A DNA stretch of 64,000 nucleotides from Paenibacillus tyrphae (GTDB taxonomy: Bacteria > Bacillota > Bacilli > Paenibacillales > NBRC-103111): the NCBI RefSeq assembly GCF_000722545.1, contig NZ_JNVM01000005.1, forward strand, positions 124,001 to 188,000. The letters run 5' to 3'. A model generated the notes under the pieces. The model was given only the letters and a program-made list of their open reading frames with translations, had not been told where the DNA came from and did no database searches. This document shows positions 23,814-30,794 of the stretch, piece by piece (position 1 is the first letter of the stretch; each line of letters begins with the position of its first letter). The position numbers were made by a program, and so were the translations under genes.

Positions 23814-25193
23814 CTAGGAGAGCGGCAGCGAGACGGTGAAGGTCGCGCCTTTGCCGGGTTCGCTGTGCACAGTTATCGTGCCTTGATGCATATCGACGAT
23901 CTTTTTGACGATGGATAATCCGAGTCCGCTGCCGCCGCTCAAGCGGCTGCGCGATTTGTCGGCTTTGAAAAACCGGTCGAAGACGAAAGGGAGATCCTCC
24001 TCCGCGATACCGCAGCCGTTGTCCCGGACGGTAACTACGGCGTGTCCATCCAACTGCTGCAGCCGAATGGCAATCACGCCGCCTTCCGGGGTAAACTTGA
24101 TGTCGTTGTTCAGCAGGTTGAGCCACACTTGGCTCATGGTGTCTTCGTCGGCCGTTACGGTGACGTAATCCAATTCGACGTCCATCTCCAGATTTTTCGC
24201 GACCCATTGCGGCTCGCAGGCGAGAACGATCTTCCGCAGCTGATTGTCCAGCCGGTAGCGCTTCGGTTCGAACGGATGATGGTCGGATTCGAGCGACGTC
24301 AGCTTGAGCAAGTTATCGCTCAGCTTGGATAGCCGCCTGCTTTCCGTCTCGATAATCCCTAGTATTTCTATCCGCTCTTCCTTGCTGACGTTATCGTTCT
24401 GAAGCTCACGCGAGAAACCGCTGATCGACGTCAGCGGCGACTGGATTTCGTGAGAGACGTTGGCGATAAACTCCTGCCGCATCCGCTCTATCTGACCGAG
24501 CTCGCCGGCCATCCGGTTAATGCCGGACGCCAGCGGCTCGTACGGGCCGATCCGTTTCGGATCCGCGTCCAGCTTTATATTGAAATCCCCTTTAGCCATC
24601 CGGTTCAGAGTACCGACCATGAGGTGGAAAAATTCCCGGCGCGACGTCCGTCCGAGGCGGATGAAGGCGAGCAAAGCCGCCACTTGCAGCAGACCGCCGA
24701 CGAGCAGCGCGAAGAGCTGCCAGCCGTAATGAAGGAGCAGCGACGGCGTCTCGGTGCGGATAAACAAAGCCGCCTCCCTGCCGTTCGCGGAATACAGCTG
24801 CCCCGTCGTCGCTTCACCGGGACCGAGCACGCTCAAACGTTCGAACGAACGGAGCGTACCGCCGTTGAACACCTTCGATGCGGCCTCCCGGCCAATCTCC
24901 CCGGAGAACGGCTCAGCCTGCTCGCCATAGGCGATATGCCGTCCGTCCGCCTCCACCAGAACGACGCGCGCCGGAAGAAGCAGAGCGAGCTGGCGCAGCA
25001 CATCGTCTGCCCGGGCTGGGTCCTTCGCCATAAGCGCTATGGTCGCTGCGCCACTTTCGAGCATTCGCTCCAAGGTATGCCGCTTGGCATAGCTACTCTC
25101 CAGCCCCGATGCGACCGCAAAGCCGATGCTCCAGAAAAATACGATGGAGAGCGCGAATGCGGCGACCCGCCACGCTTTCGGCCAGAGCATCAT
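23814..25193 (-). CDS. Sensor histidine kinase (HisKA type)
   Basis: This 459-residue membrane kinase has two membrane segments (about residues 10-30 and 160-182) around an extracellular sensor of about 130 residues. A HAMP domain follows, then HisKA with the acceptor in FIANVSHEIQSPLTS (His near 246), and the ATPase domain (LNNDIKFTPEGG, VRDNGCGI, GGSGLGLSIVKKI). The usual LLNNAIKFT motif reads LLNNDIKFT here. Its start overlaps the response regulator stop by 4 bases. The cytoplasmic part is strikingly similar to the orphan kinase encoded at 57123. Confidence 0.93.
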   Translation of the reverse strand: MMLWPKAWRVAAFALSIVFFWSIGFAVASGLESSYAKRHTLERMLESGAATIALMAKDPARADDVLRQLALLLPARVVLVEADGRHIAYGEQAEPFSGEIGREAASKVFNGGTLRSFERLSVLGPGEATTGQLYSANGREAALFIRTETPSLLLHYGWQLFALLVGGLLQVAALLAFIRLGRTSRREFFHLMVGTLNRMAKGDFNIKLDADPKRIGPYEPLASGINRMAGELGQIERMRQEFIANVSHEIQSPLTSISGFSRELQNDNVSKEERIEILGIIETESRRLSKLSDNLLKLTSLESDHHPFEPKRYRLDNQLRKIVLACEPQWVAKNLEMDVELDYVTVTADEDTMSQVWLNLLNNDIKFTPEGGVIAIRLQQLDGHAVVTVRDNGCGIAEEDLPFVFDRFFKADKSRSRLSGGSGLGLSIVKKIVDMHQGTITVHSEPGKGATFTVSLPLS

Positions 25194-25864
25194 GGCAACA
25201 CCTCTAGCCGGTAGCCGAGCCCGCGGAGCGTACGGATGCGGAAGCCGCAGCGCTCCGGGGGAAAACGATCCCGCAGCCGGTTCACATGCACGTCGACCGT
25301 CCGTTCGTTGCCTTCGAAATTGCAGCCCCAGATGAGCTCGATGAGCTGCTCCCGCGAGAACGTCTGCCCCGGATAGCTCGCCAGCCTGAACAGCAGCTCG
25401 AACTCCTTGAGCGGCAAGGTCTGCCCGATGCCGTCCTCTGTCACCTCATACGCTTTTTGGTTCAACTGCACCCGTCCGACCTGCACGATTTGGGAAGCAG
25501 CGATCCGGTACCGCTTGAGCAGCGCTTTTACCCGTGCGACGAGCTCGCGGGACTCGAATGGTTTCACGAGGTAGTCGTCGGTGCCGAGGTCGAAGCCCTT
25601 CACTTTTTGCTCTGTATCGCCCAGAGCGGTAAGCATGAGCAGGGGAAGGTCGTAATGCTCCCGCAGCTCGCGGCACAGCTCCCAGCCGTCCATCCCCGGC
25701 ATCATGATGTCCAGAATGACCAAGTCTGCTTTTGCCGCTTCGAGCGTTCGCATCGCTTTGGCGCCGTCGGCGGCTTCGAGCACCTCGAAGCCTTCGCCCC
25801 GCATGATCATCTTGATCAGCCTGCGGATATGCGGATCGTCGTCCACAACGAGAATTTTTGCCAT
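25190..25864 (-). CDS. OmpR-family response regulator
   Basis: This 224-residue protein has a receiver domain (acidic residues VDDDPH, phospho-acceptor Asp in LVILDIMMPGMDGWEL near residue 52, Lys in YLVKPFES) and a winged-helix OmpR/PhoB output domain (LPLKEFELLFRLASYPGQTF, NERTVDVHVNRLRDRF). AAGGAGG precedes the ATG at 25864. It pairs with the overlapping kinase gene. The drug-exporter gene lies 82 bases upstream on the same strand, so the three may be cotranscribed or the exporter may be the target. Confidence 0.95.
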   Translation of the reverse strand: MAKILVVDDDPHIRRLIKMIMRGEGFEVLEAADGAKAMRTLEAAKADLVILDIMMPGMDGWELCRELREHYDLPLLMLTALGDTEQKVKGFDLGTDDYLVKPFESRELVARVKALLKRYRIAASQIVQVGRVQLNQKAYEVTEDGIGQTLPLKEFELLFRLASYPGQTFSREQLIELIWGCNFEGNERTVDVHVNRLRDRFPPERCGFRIRTLRGLGYRLEVLP

Positions 25865-25946
25865 TGAGCCGCGGCCTCCTTTTCGTATCTTGCCTCTATT
25901 ATACAGCAGACGCGGCGGCGGGCTGCACGGTTTCGTTCAAGCGAGC

Positions 25947-27518
25947 TTACGTTTGTTTCGCGTCGGCTGCTGTCGAGGCCGCAGGGGGACTGGCCGGTTG
26001 GATCATTCTCGCGTTACCCATCATGAGCGCGGCAACGAGCCCGATGGCGGCGATGACCGTTCCTGCAAGGAATACGCCATCGACCGCATGGGTGAACACG
26101 TTCTGCAGTTCGGCGAGCAGATCGGCCGGAAGCAGCGTGCGGACTGCCGGATCAAGCAGCGCCTGCGGATCGGCGAACTTGTCGAGTTGATCCGCAGGGA
26201 GGGAAGCGAAACGTTCGCCCAATCCCGACATGCCGGAAGTCATCCGGCCGGTCATCAGGACACCCAAGACGCTGACCCCGATCGTTCCGCCGATCGACCG
26301 GAAAAACTGCACCAGCGACGTGGCGGTACCGCGCCGTTCTCTGCCGATCGCACCGATGACCGAAGTGTTGAGCGTCGGGATGATCAAACCGATCCCGAAC
26401 CCGGCGACAATCATATAGATAATGACCTGCAGCTTTGTGGTGTCCGCATCCATCGTGGCGAACAGGCTGAAGCCGAGTCCCATTAATACCATGCCGAGGA
26501 CGTTGAACGTGCGGTAAGCGAATCGATGCATTAGACGTCCGCCGAGCGTCACGGCAGCGGCGACCGCCAGCATCAACGGAGTCAAAATGTAGCCGGCGAG
26601 TAAAGGGCTTACCCCGATGACGCCCTGGACGTAGAGCGGAATATAGGTCACCGCGCCGAACATGCCGGCACTCATCAGAAAAGCGACGACAGAGGTGACG
26701 GAAATGATGCGGTTGCGGAACAGTGGCAAAGGAATGATCGGTTCTTTTGCCTTCGTTTCGATCCACAGGAACAAAGCGAGCAGCACAGCCCCGAGCAGAA
26801 ATAGGCCTACTACCTGCGGCGAGCTCCAGGAATTGTGCTGCCCGGAGCCAAGGCCGGATTCCCCTCCGCCCAAGACGAGAGCAAGTAGGATTGCGACGAC
26901 CGACCCGCACATCGCTAGCGCGCCGAACCAATCAATGGACGCCTTGCCCTGATTTTTAGTTTCCTTCAGCGCCGGGATGAGAATGAGGATCGCGGCAAGG
27001 CCGATGGGGAGGTTAATATAAAACACCCACTGCCAGCTCAAAAATTCCACGAACATTCCGCCGATGGCAGGGCCGATGACGCTTGCCAGCGTCATGACGC
27101 CGGCGAACATTCCCTGCATTCTGCCCCGCTTCTCCAGCGGGACAAGATCGCCGATGATCGTCACGGCAAGCGGCATCAGCGCCCCGGCGCCGAGCCCTTG
27201 CAAGCCGCGGAAAACGATCAATTCCATCATGCCCCCCGATAAGCTGCAAAGCACCGAGCCGAGCATGAACAGCGTCATCCCAGCAATGTAGAGCTTTTTT
27301 CGGCCATACAAGTCGGCAAGCTTGCCGTAAATGGGCATGCTGACGGTTGATGTCAGCATATAGATCGAGAAAATCCAGCTGTACAAAGACAGTCCGCCCA
27401 ATTCTTGCACTACGGTAGGCATCGCCGTCGCCATAATTGTCTGGTCGAGAGCGCTGATCAGCATGCCAAGCAGCAGGCCGACGATGACCAAAGTCACATT
27501 CGTTTTTTCGTTCGTCAT
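25947..27518 (-). CDS. MFS multidrug exporter, DHA2 (EmrB/QacA) family
   Basis: This 523-residue protein has about 14 membrane segments. The hallmarks of drug:H+ antiporters are present: LDQTIMATAMPTVVQEL (motif D1), GKLADLYGRKKLY (motif A) and IGPAIGGMFVEFLSWQWVFY (motif C region). I chose the ATG at 27518 because AAAGGAGAAATCACC precedes it; the longer frame to 27692 has no ribosome site. It would export toxic hydrophobic compounds. It stands upstream of the two-component genes on the same strand. The substrate cannot be predicted. Confidence 0.93.
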   Translation of the reverse strand: MTNEKTNVTLVIVGLLLGMLISALDQTIMATAMPTVVQELGGLSLYSWIFSIYMLTSTVSMPIYGKLADLYGRKKLYIAGMTLFMLGSVLCSLSGGMMELIVFRGLQGLGAGALMPLAVTIIGDLVPLEKRGRMQGMFAGVMTLASVIGPAIGGMFVEFLSWQWVFYINLPIGLAAILILIPALKETKNQGKASIDWFGALAMCGSVVAILLALVLGGGESGLGSGQHNSWSSPQVVGLFLLGAVLLALFLWIETKAKEPIIPLPLFRNRIISVTSVVAFLMSAGMFGAVTYIPLYVQGVIGVSPLLAGYILTPLMLAVAAAVTLGGRLMHRFAYRTFNVLGMVLMGLGFSLFATMDADTTKLQVIIYMIVAGFGIGLIIPTLNTSVIGAIGRERRGTATSLVQFFRSIGGTIGVSVLGVLMTGRMTSGMSGLGERFASLPADQLDKFADPQALLDPAVRTLLPADLLAELQNVFTHAVDGVFLAGTVIAAIGLVAALMMGNARMIQPASPPAASTAADAKQT

Positions 27519-27756
27519 GGTGATTTCTCCTTTAGCTTCGGTTTGTCGATGCTGCTTAGCATAAGGGAGATTTATAAATCGAAAATAAACGGAGTGTAAA
27601 GGATGAAATCCACGGGCAGGGGAGAGGAAAAGGCGTATCGGGATTGATGGTTTTTCGCTTTTTGAAAAAAAGAAGCTTGCCAATCGTAACAAGAGCGGAT
27701 TCTAATTCATAAATTAAAGCATGATCTATTGAGGTTTATAAAATGGAGGCTAAAAA

Positions 27757-28038
27757 ATGGACGATTTCAAACGAGAGCTTCAGGGATTGAGCGTTTCTGA
27801 TTTTCAAGCAGGCCCGCAGGTGCCACTTCACTTTCAAGGCCAACCTAGTGAAGCTCGTCTATGCTTCTTCACCTGTTTCGGTTTCGGTTTCGGCTGCTTT
27901 GGTTGCGGTGGTTGCGGTGGTTTCCGCTGCGGTGGTTGCGGCTGCGGTGGCTGTTTCCGCTGCTTTGGTTGCGGTGGTTTCCGCTGCGGTGGTTTCCGTT
28001 GTGGGTTCCGCTGCGGCCGGTGCGGTCGGTGCTTTTAA
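27757..28038 (+). CDS. Cys/Gly-rich thiazole/oxazole peptide precursor (heterocycloanthracin/sonorensin-like)
   Basis: This 93-residue precursor has a leader (MDDFKRELQGLSVSDFQAGP and a short linker to about residue 35) and a low-complexity core with 16 Cys among Gly, Phe and Arg. Core units are FGC, GGC, GGFRC and GRC; the end is RCGRCF. Leader start, length and core design match the heterocycloanthracin/sonorensin group of bacteriocin precursors, whose Cys are converted to thiazoles by a YcaO cyclodehydratase. Known cores are rich in FGCF/FNC; the Arg-rich units here are unusual. GGAGG lies ten bases before the ATG. No cyclodehydratase, dehydrogenase or exporter dedicated to it is in the window, so the machinery must be elsewhere or absent. 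Confidence 0.8.
   Translation: MDDFKRELQGLSVSDFQAGPQVPLHFQGQPSEARLCFFTCFGFGFGCFGCGGCGGFRCGGCGCGGCFRCFGCGGFRCGGFRCGFRCGRCGRCF
27894..28036 (+). repeat. Imperfect tandem repeats in the precursor core
   Basis: Units built from GGTTGCGGTGG and TTTCCGCTGCGG recur every 9-18 bases and keep all three forward frames open. Such arrays expand and contract by slippage, so core length may vary between strains. Confidence 0.8.
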
Positions 28039-28160
28039 TGTTTCAGTGATATAGAGATACGTTTTTAATTTTCTTCTCCGCTGCTAAGGGTGGCGGGGAT
28101 ATTTTTGCTTACGCATCATATAAAGGAGTGCTGCTTCATGATGAGATTGCTGGCATACCC

Positions 28161-28204
28161 CGAAAAACAAACAGGCTGACGCACGTGATATCAGAGCGCC
28201 AGCC
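28161..28204 (-). terminator. Terminator for the hypothetical gene at 28219
   Basis: On the minus strand GGCTGGCGC pairs with GCGTCAGCC (28174-28182 and 28196-28204 on +) with one mismatch, followed by TGTTTGTTTTT. Confidence 0.6.
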
Positions 28205-28218
28205 GCCGGTCCATAAAA

Positions 28219-28554
28219 TTACCCATTCAATTGATATAACGAAGCCATGCAGTCGACGAACATCTTGTTGTACTCCTCGCGGGACAAGTCTTTGCTGCAG
28301 TAAATATCCCGGCCTAAATATTGATACCAGGTAATTTCGGTCCCGTCCTTTTTGTAAATAAAATTAGGGATACGCTCGTCGGAGATGTCGCCGTCATTCG
28401 CATGGCGGATCAAAAACGTCTCGTTCTCAAACGAAGGCACCTTCTCATAGTCCAGTTCCATGCCTTGCTGCTCGGCGACAAGGTTCAGCAGCACGATCAG
28501 CATTTTGAACGGATCGCGGAACATTTCGAATTGAGCGGGTTCATTCGTCGTCAT
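28219..28554 (-). CDS. Hypothetical protein
   Basis: This 111-residue protein starts at ATG 28554, with GAAGGAGCG seven bases upstream; the longer frame to 28575 would place the start inside that ribosome site. It is acidic and helical at the N-terminus (FRDPFKMLIVLLNLVAEQQG), with strands ENETFLIRHAND and GTEITWYQYLGRDIYC, and has no signal peptide or membrane segment. It converges on the peptide-precursor gene. I do not recognise the family; whether it is connected with the precursor cannot be told. Confidence 0.6.
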   Translation of the reverse strand: MTTNEPAQFEMFRDPFKMLIVLLNLVAEQQGMELDYEKVPSFENETFLIRHANDGDISDERIPNFIYKKDGTEITWYQYLGRDIYCSKDLSREEYNKMFVDCMASLYQLNG

Positions 28555-28602
28555 AACAGGTCGCTCCTTCATCAAGTGGGGATGTTCAGATCACAATAAG
28601 AC

Positions 28603-29256
28603 GTGCACAAAAGGATTGAAAATCGAGGGGGAATCCGTTATTTTAAAATTAATAAAGCGCTTACTCATTTGTGCTGGACGTATGTCGGGTTCGAAGTGTA
28701 CCGGCTGAGTCCGGGACAGCGCATGAAGAAGGAAACGGGCGATCAAGAGGTATGCCTGGTGCTGCTGTCGGGCAAGGCGAATGTGGCGACCTCCGAGCTT
28801 AAGCTGGACAACATCGGGCAGCGCATGAACGTCTTTGAACAAATCTCTCCGTACAGCGTCTATGTCCCGAACGGCGACTTCTTCGAAGTGACGGCGACGA
28901 CGGAGCTGGAGCTGGCCGTATGTGCGGCGCCGGGCTACGGAAGTCATCCGGCGAGACTGATCGCTCCCGATCAGATCGGAGTGGAAACGAGAGGCTATGG
29001 GAATATCGAGCGGCGCATCCATAACATTTTGCCGGAGCAGTCGCCTGCGGACAGCTTGCTGGTGGTTGAGGTATTTACGCCGAACGGGCATTGGTCCAGC
29101 TACCCGCCGCATAAGCATGATCAGGACAATTTGCCGAACGAATCGTATCTGGAAGAAACGTATTACGTCTCATTGTTCTGGAAGTATATTGACCATGCTT
29201 CCTCGACACAAAGAATGGAATACCAAAACATCTTTGAAGGAGCTGTTGATTTATGA
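28603..29256 (+). pseudogene. iolB: Remnant of iolB (5-deoxy-glucuronate isomerase)
   Basis: From about 28675 (WTYVGFEV) to 29166 (LEETYY) the frame follows IolB of the myo-inositol pathway, including the metal-binding stretch SSYPPHKHDQDNLP. After LEETYY the family continues with a further metal ligand and about 80 residues; here it breaks off into 29 unrelated residues (FWKYIDHASSTQRMEYQNIF and so on) that end at 29256. The N-terminus is divergent and has no ribosome site. No other iol gene is nearby. I read it as a fragment joined by deletion to the 3' end of another gene, whose last codons overlap the small peptide gene at 29253. Confidence 0.85.
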
Positions 29257-29393
29257 AGAAGGTAATTTTTTCATTGGTGATGGGGCTTGTTTTGTTGAGC
29301 GGAATTAATTTAGTACAACAACCACCCGTAACGCCTCAGAATCCACCTATACCACAGTTATCTGCCCTTGACGATCATGGTGTTGGTGGCTAA
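29253..29393 (+). CDS. Secreted mini-peptide 1 (candidate signalling pro-peptide)
   Basis: This 46-residue peptide was found by eye: MKKVIFSLVMGLVLLSG is a classical signal sequence, then comes a Pro/Gln-rich stretch (QQPPVTPQNPPIPQ), and the end is LSALDDHGVGG. GAAGGAG lies at the proper distance, and the start overlaps the stop of the preceding frame (ATGA). A terminator follows within ten bases. The layout of an exported pro-peptide with a short distinctive C-terminus, placed directly behind a larger frame, is that of Phr/NprX-type signals of RRNPP receptors. It has a clear relative at 30542. No intact receptor gene is present. The function is inferred. Confidence 0.7.
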   Translation: MKKVIFSLVMGLVLLSGINLVQQPPVTPQNPPIPQLSALDDHGVGG

Positions 29394-29402
29394 ATACCAG
29401 AA

Positions 29403-29445
29403 ACAAAAGATTCCCGGCCAGTGGTCAGGGGCTCTTTTGTTTTTT
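29403..29445 (+). terminator. Terminator of mini-peptide 1
   Basis: ACAAAAGA (29403-29410) pairs with TCTTTTGT (29433-29440), followed by TTTTT. Confidence 0.75.
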
Positions 29446-29632
29446 CAAAAAAGATGAGATTTTTTCGCAAATTCGATGCGACGCAACTCTCGGATGGTTC
29501 AAGAGATAACTGTAATTAGAAAATATAGCTTTAGACTGGAAAATAAAGTACTAGACTCATGGACGCCATTAAGCTAACTGGAAGTAATATTTAGGAACAA
29601 CCTTATCTGAGCTTACAAAGTAGAGGTATATT

Positions 29633-30058
29633 TCACTCTAGCGGATAATCATAGCGAATGAACCCCTTGTGATTGGCGACCTTGTCATAGAGCAAACGAG
29701 CTGTGGTATTGTCTTGACGAGTTTGCCAGTAGAATCGAGAAGCGTTATGTTCGCGCGCCGATTTCGCGACCCGCTCTATGAGCGCGCGAGCTACCCCATG
29801 CCCCCGGGCAGCTTCGTCGACGAATAGATCTTGCAGGTAGCAGGCATCTTCCATCCAGATAGCGCGATGGAATAGGTAGTGAGCTATACCTACCAAATTT
29901 CCTTGTAGGTGCGCGCCAAAACCATATATACCATCGGCGTTCAGCAATCGGTGCCACACCTCATCATATGTTGAGTCGGGGAGTTCAGTCTCGTAAAAGG
30001 TTTTATAACCTCGAGCCAAGATGTTCCAGCGGTTACGGTCTTCTACTCTCAGTGGCAC
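29633..30058 (-). CDS. GNAT-family N-acetyltransferase
   Basis: This protein of about 141 residues has the GNAT fold: PLRVEDRNRWNILARGYKTFY, then the acetyl-CoA site YLQDLFVDEAARGHGVARALI (R-G-x-G-x-A) and the end FYWQTRQDNTTARLLYDK. It acetylates an unknown amine. The start is uncertain: GTG at 30058 is the first usual start, but the frame remains open upstream with a sequence (SIDIVPLR) that fits the family N-terminus, and the only ribosome-site-like AAGGATG is near 30111. The real start may be a rare codon, or the 5' end may be damaged. Confidence 0.85.
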   Translation of the reverse strand: MPLRVEDRNRWNILARGYKTFYETELPDSTYDEVWHRLLNADGIYGFGAHLQGNLVGIAHYLFHRAIWMEDACYLQDLFVDEAARGHGVARALIERVAKSAREHNASRFYWQTRQDNTTARLLYDKVANHKGFIRYDYPLE

Positions 30059-30541
30059 AATGTCAATCGAGATTTGTTTATTCGATATTCCTGCGATTTT
30101 AGATCATCCTTTCAATCATAATAAGAGTAACAAAGGTTAGTATAAATAAATTATATTGGCTTATTGGTATATGATATATAACCAATACAAAAATCTTTTA
30201 TTAGACCAATTTGTAATGAGAAACGTAAAACAAAGATCATAGACCATTATGTTAACGGATTACGATAGTTGAATGTTAACCACAACAGCGGCCAGTCTAC
30301 AACTTTATTTTCTTCGAACAATGACGGGAAAAAGGAGGTCGATAAATTTCGGGCTATTGCAAAGCCAATATGCTTTTACTAGAACTTGAAACGGGGAATA
30401 TAGATGTACTATCCGCTTTAGTGAATATTTGGAGGAGTACCCCCATCGTACCCTCCCGGTTATGCTGTCTGCGATCCAAGCAGCGAACCAAAAAAATATG
30501 AATGTTGAGCGATAAAAACAGTTACTGGGAGTGAAAAACGA
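30059..30541. other. AT-rich gap with an inverted repeat and a gene remnant
   Basis: No intact gene is seen. It holds the inverted repeat TTATTGGTATAT...ATATAACCAATA at 30162-30187, which may serve the divergent acetyltransferase gene, a copy of the AGTCTA...CTTTATT motif at 30294-30312, a strong unused ribosome-like site AAAAAGGAGG near 30331, and from 30390 to 30515 the coding-like remnant described separately. Confidence 0.5.
30390..30515 (+). pseudogene. C-terminal remnant of a lost gene ahead of mini-peptide 2
   Basis: Between two stops this frame reads FSEYLEEYPHRTLPVMLSAI and then QAANQKNMNVER before TAA. It is amphipathic and protein-like. Just before it, another frame reads NMLLLELETGNIDVLSALV, so the two pieces may be one helical domain broken by a frameshift. 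It ends 26 bases before the mini-peptide gene. A tetratricopeptide-type receptor end is a guess from the arrangement; no family motif proves it. Confidence 0.35.
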
Positions 30542-30661
30542 ATGAGAAATGTATTTTTTTCGTTAGCTTTTCTTCTGGCATTAGGGATTGTGGCGACTCC
30601 AACACCATCGCCGAATCAACAGCCTGCGACAGCTTATGTAGACGTTGGTGTAGGCGAATAG
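30542..30661 (+). CDS. Secreted mini-peptide 2 (candidate signalling pro-peptide)
   Basis: This 39-residue peptide starts MRNVFFSLAFLLALGIVAT, a signal sequence, continues with PTPSPNQQP and ends AYVDVGVGE. GGGAGTG stands eight bases upstream, and a terminator follows six bases after the stop. It parallels the peptide at 29253 in every part: FSL in the signal, a Pro/Gln-rich middle and a C-terminus D-x-GVG plus one residue. Two such genes 1.1 kb apart, each with its own terminator, argue that they are real and belong to one peptide family. Confidence 0.7.
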   Translation: MRNVFFSLAFLLALGIVATPTPSPNQQPATAYVDVGVGE

Positions 30662-30666
30662 ACGAA

Positions 30667-30705
30667 AATAACTCCTGAGCTCTAGGGTTCAGGAGTTATT
30701 TTTTT
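30667..30705 (+). terminator. Terminator of mini-peptide 2, possibly bidirectional
   Basis: AATAACTCCTGA pairs perfectly with TCAGGAGTTATT, and seven T follow. On the minus strand TTATTTT follows as well, so it may also end the GH20 gene. Confidence 0.9.
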
Positions 30706-30794
30706 CTTGCGGGGCCTCCGGGTCTGCAGGAAATTTTAATTTTGAAGGCGCTTAGTAGCGAGAAAAACACATTCTCGACGCCCTGATGCTTTTC

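Noticed and set aside
28138..28179. 13-codon frame with AAAGGAGTG before it
   Set aside because: Too short, no signal-peptide or family feature, and it runs into the terminator of the opposite gene.
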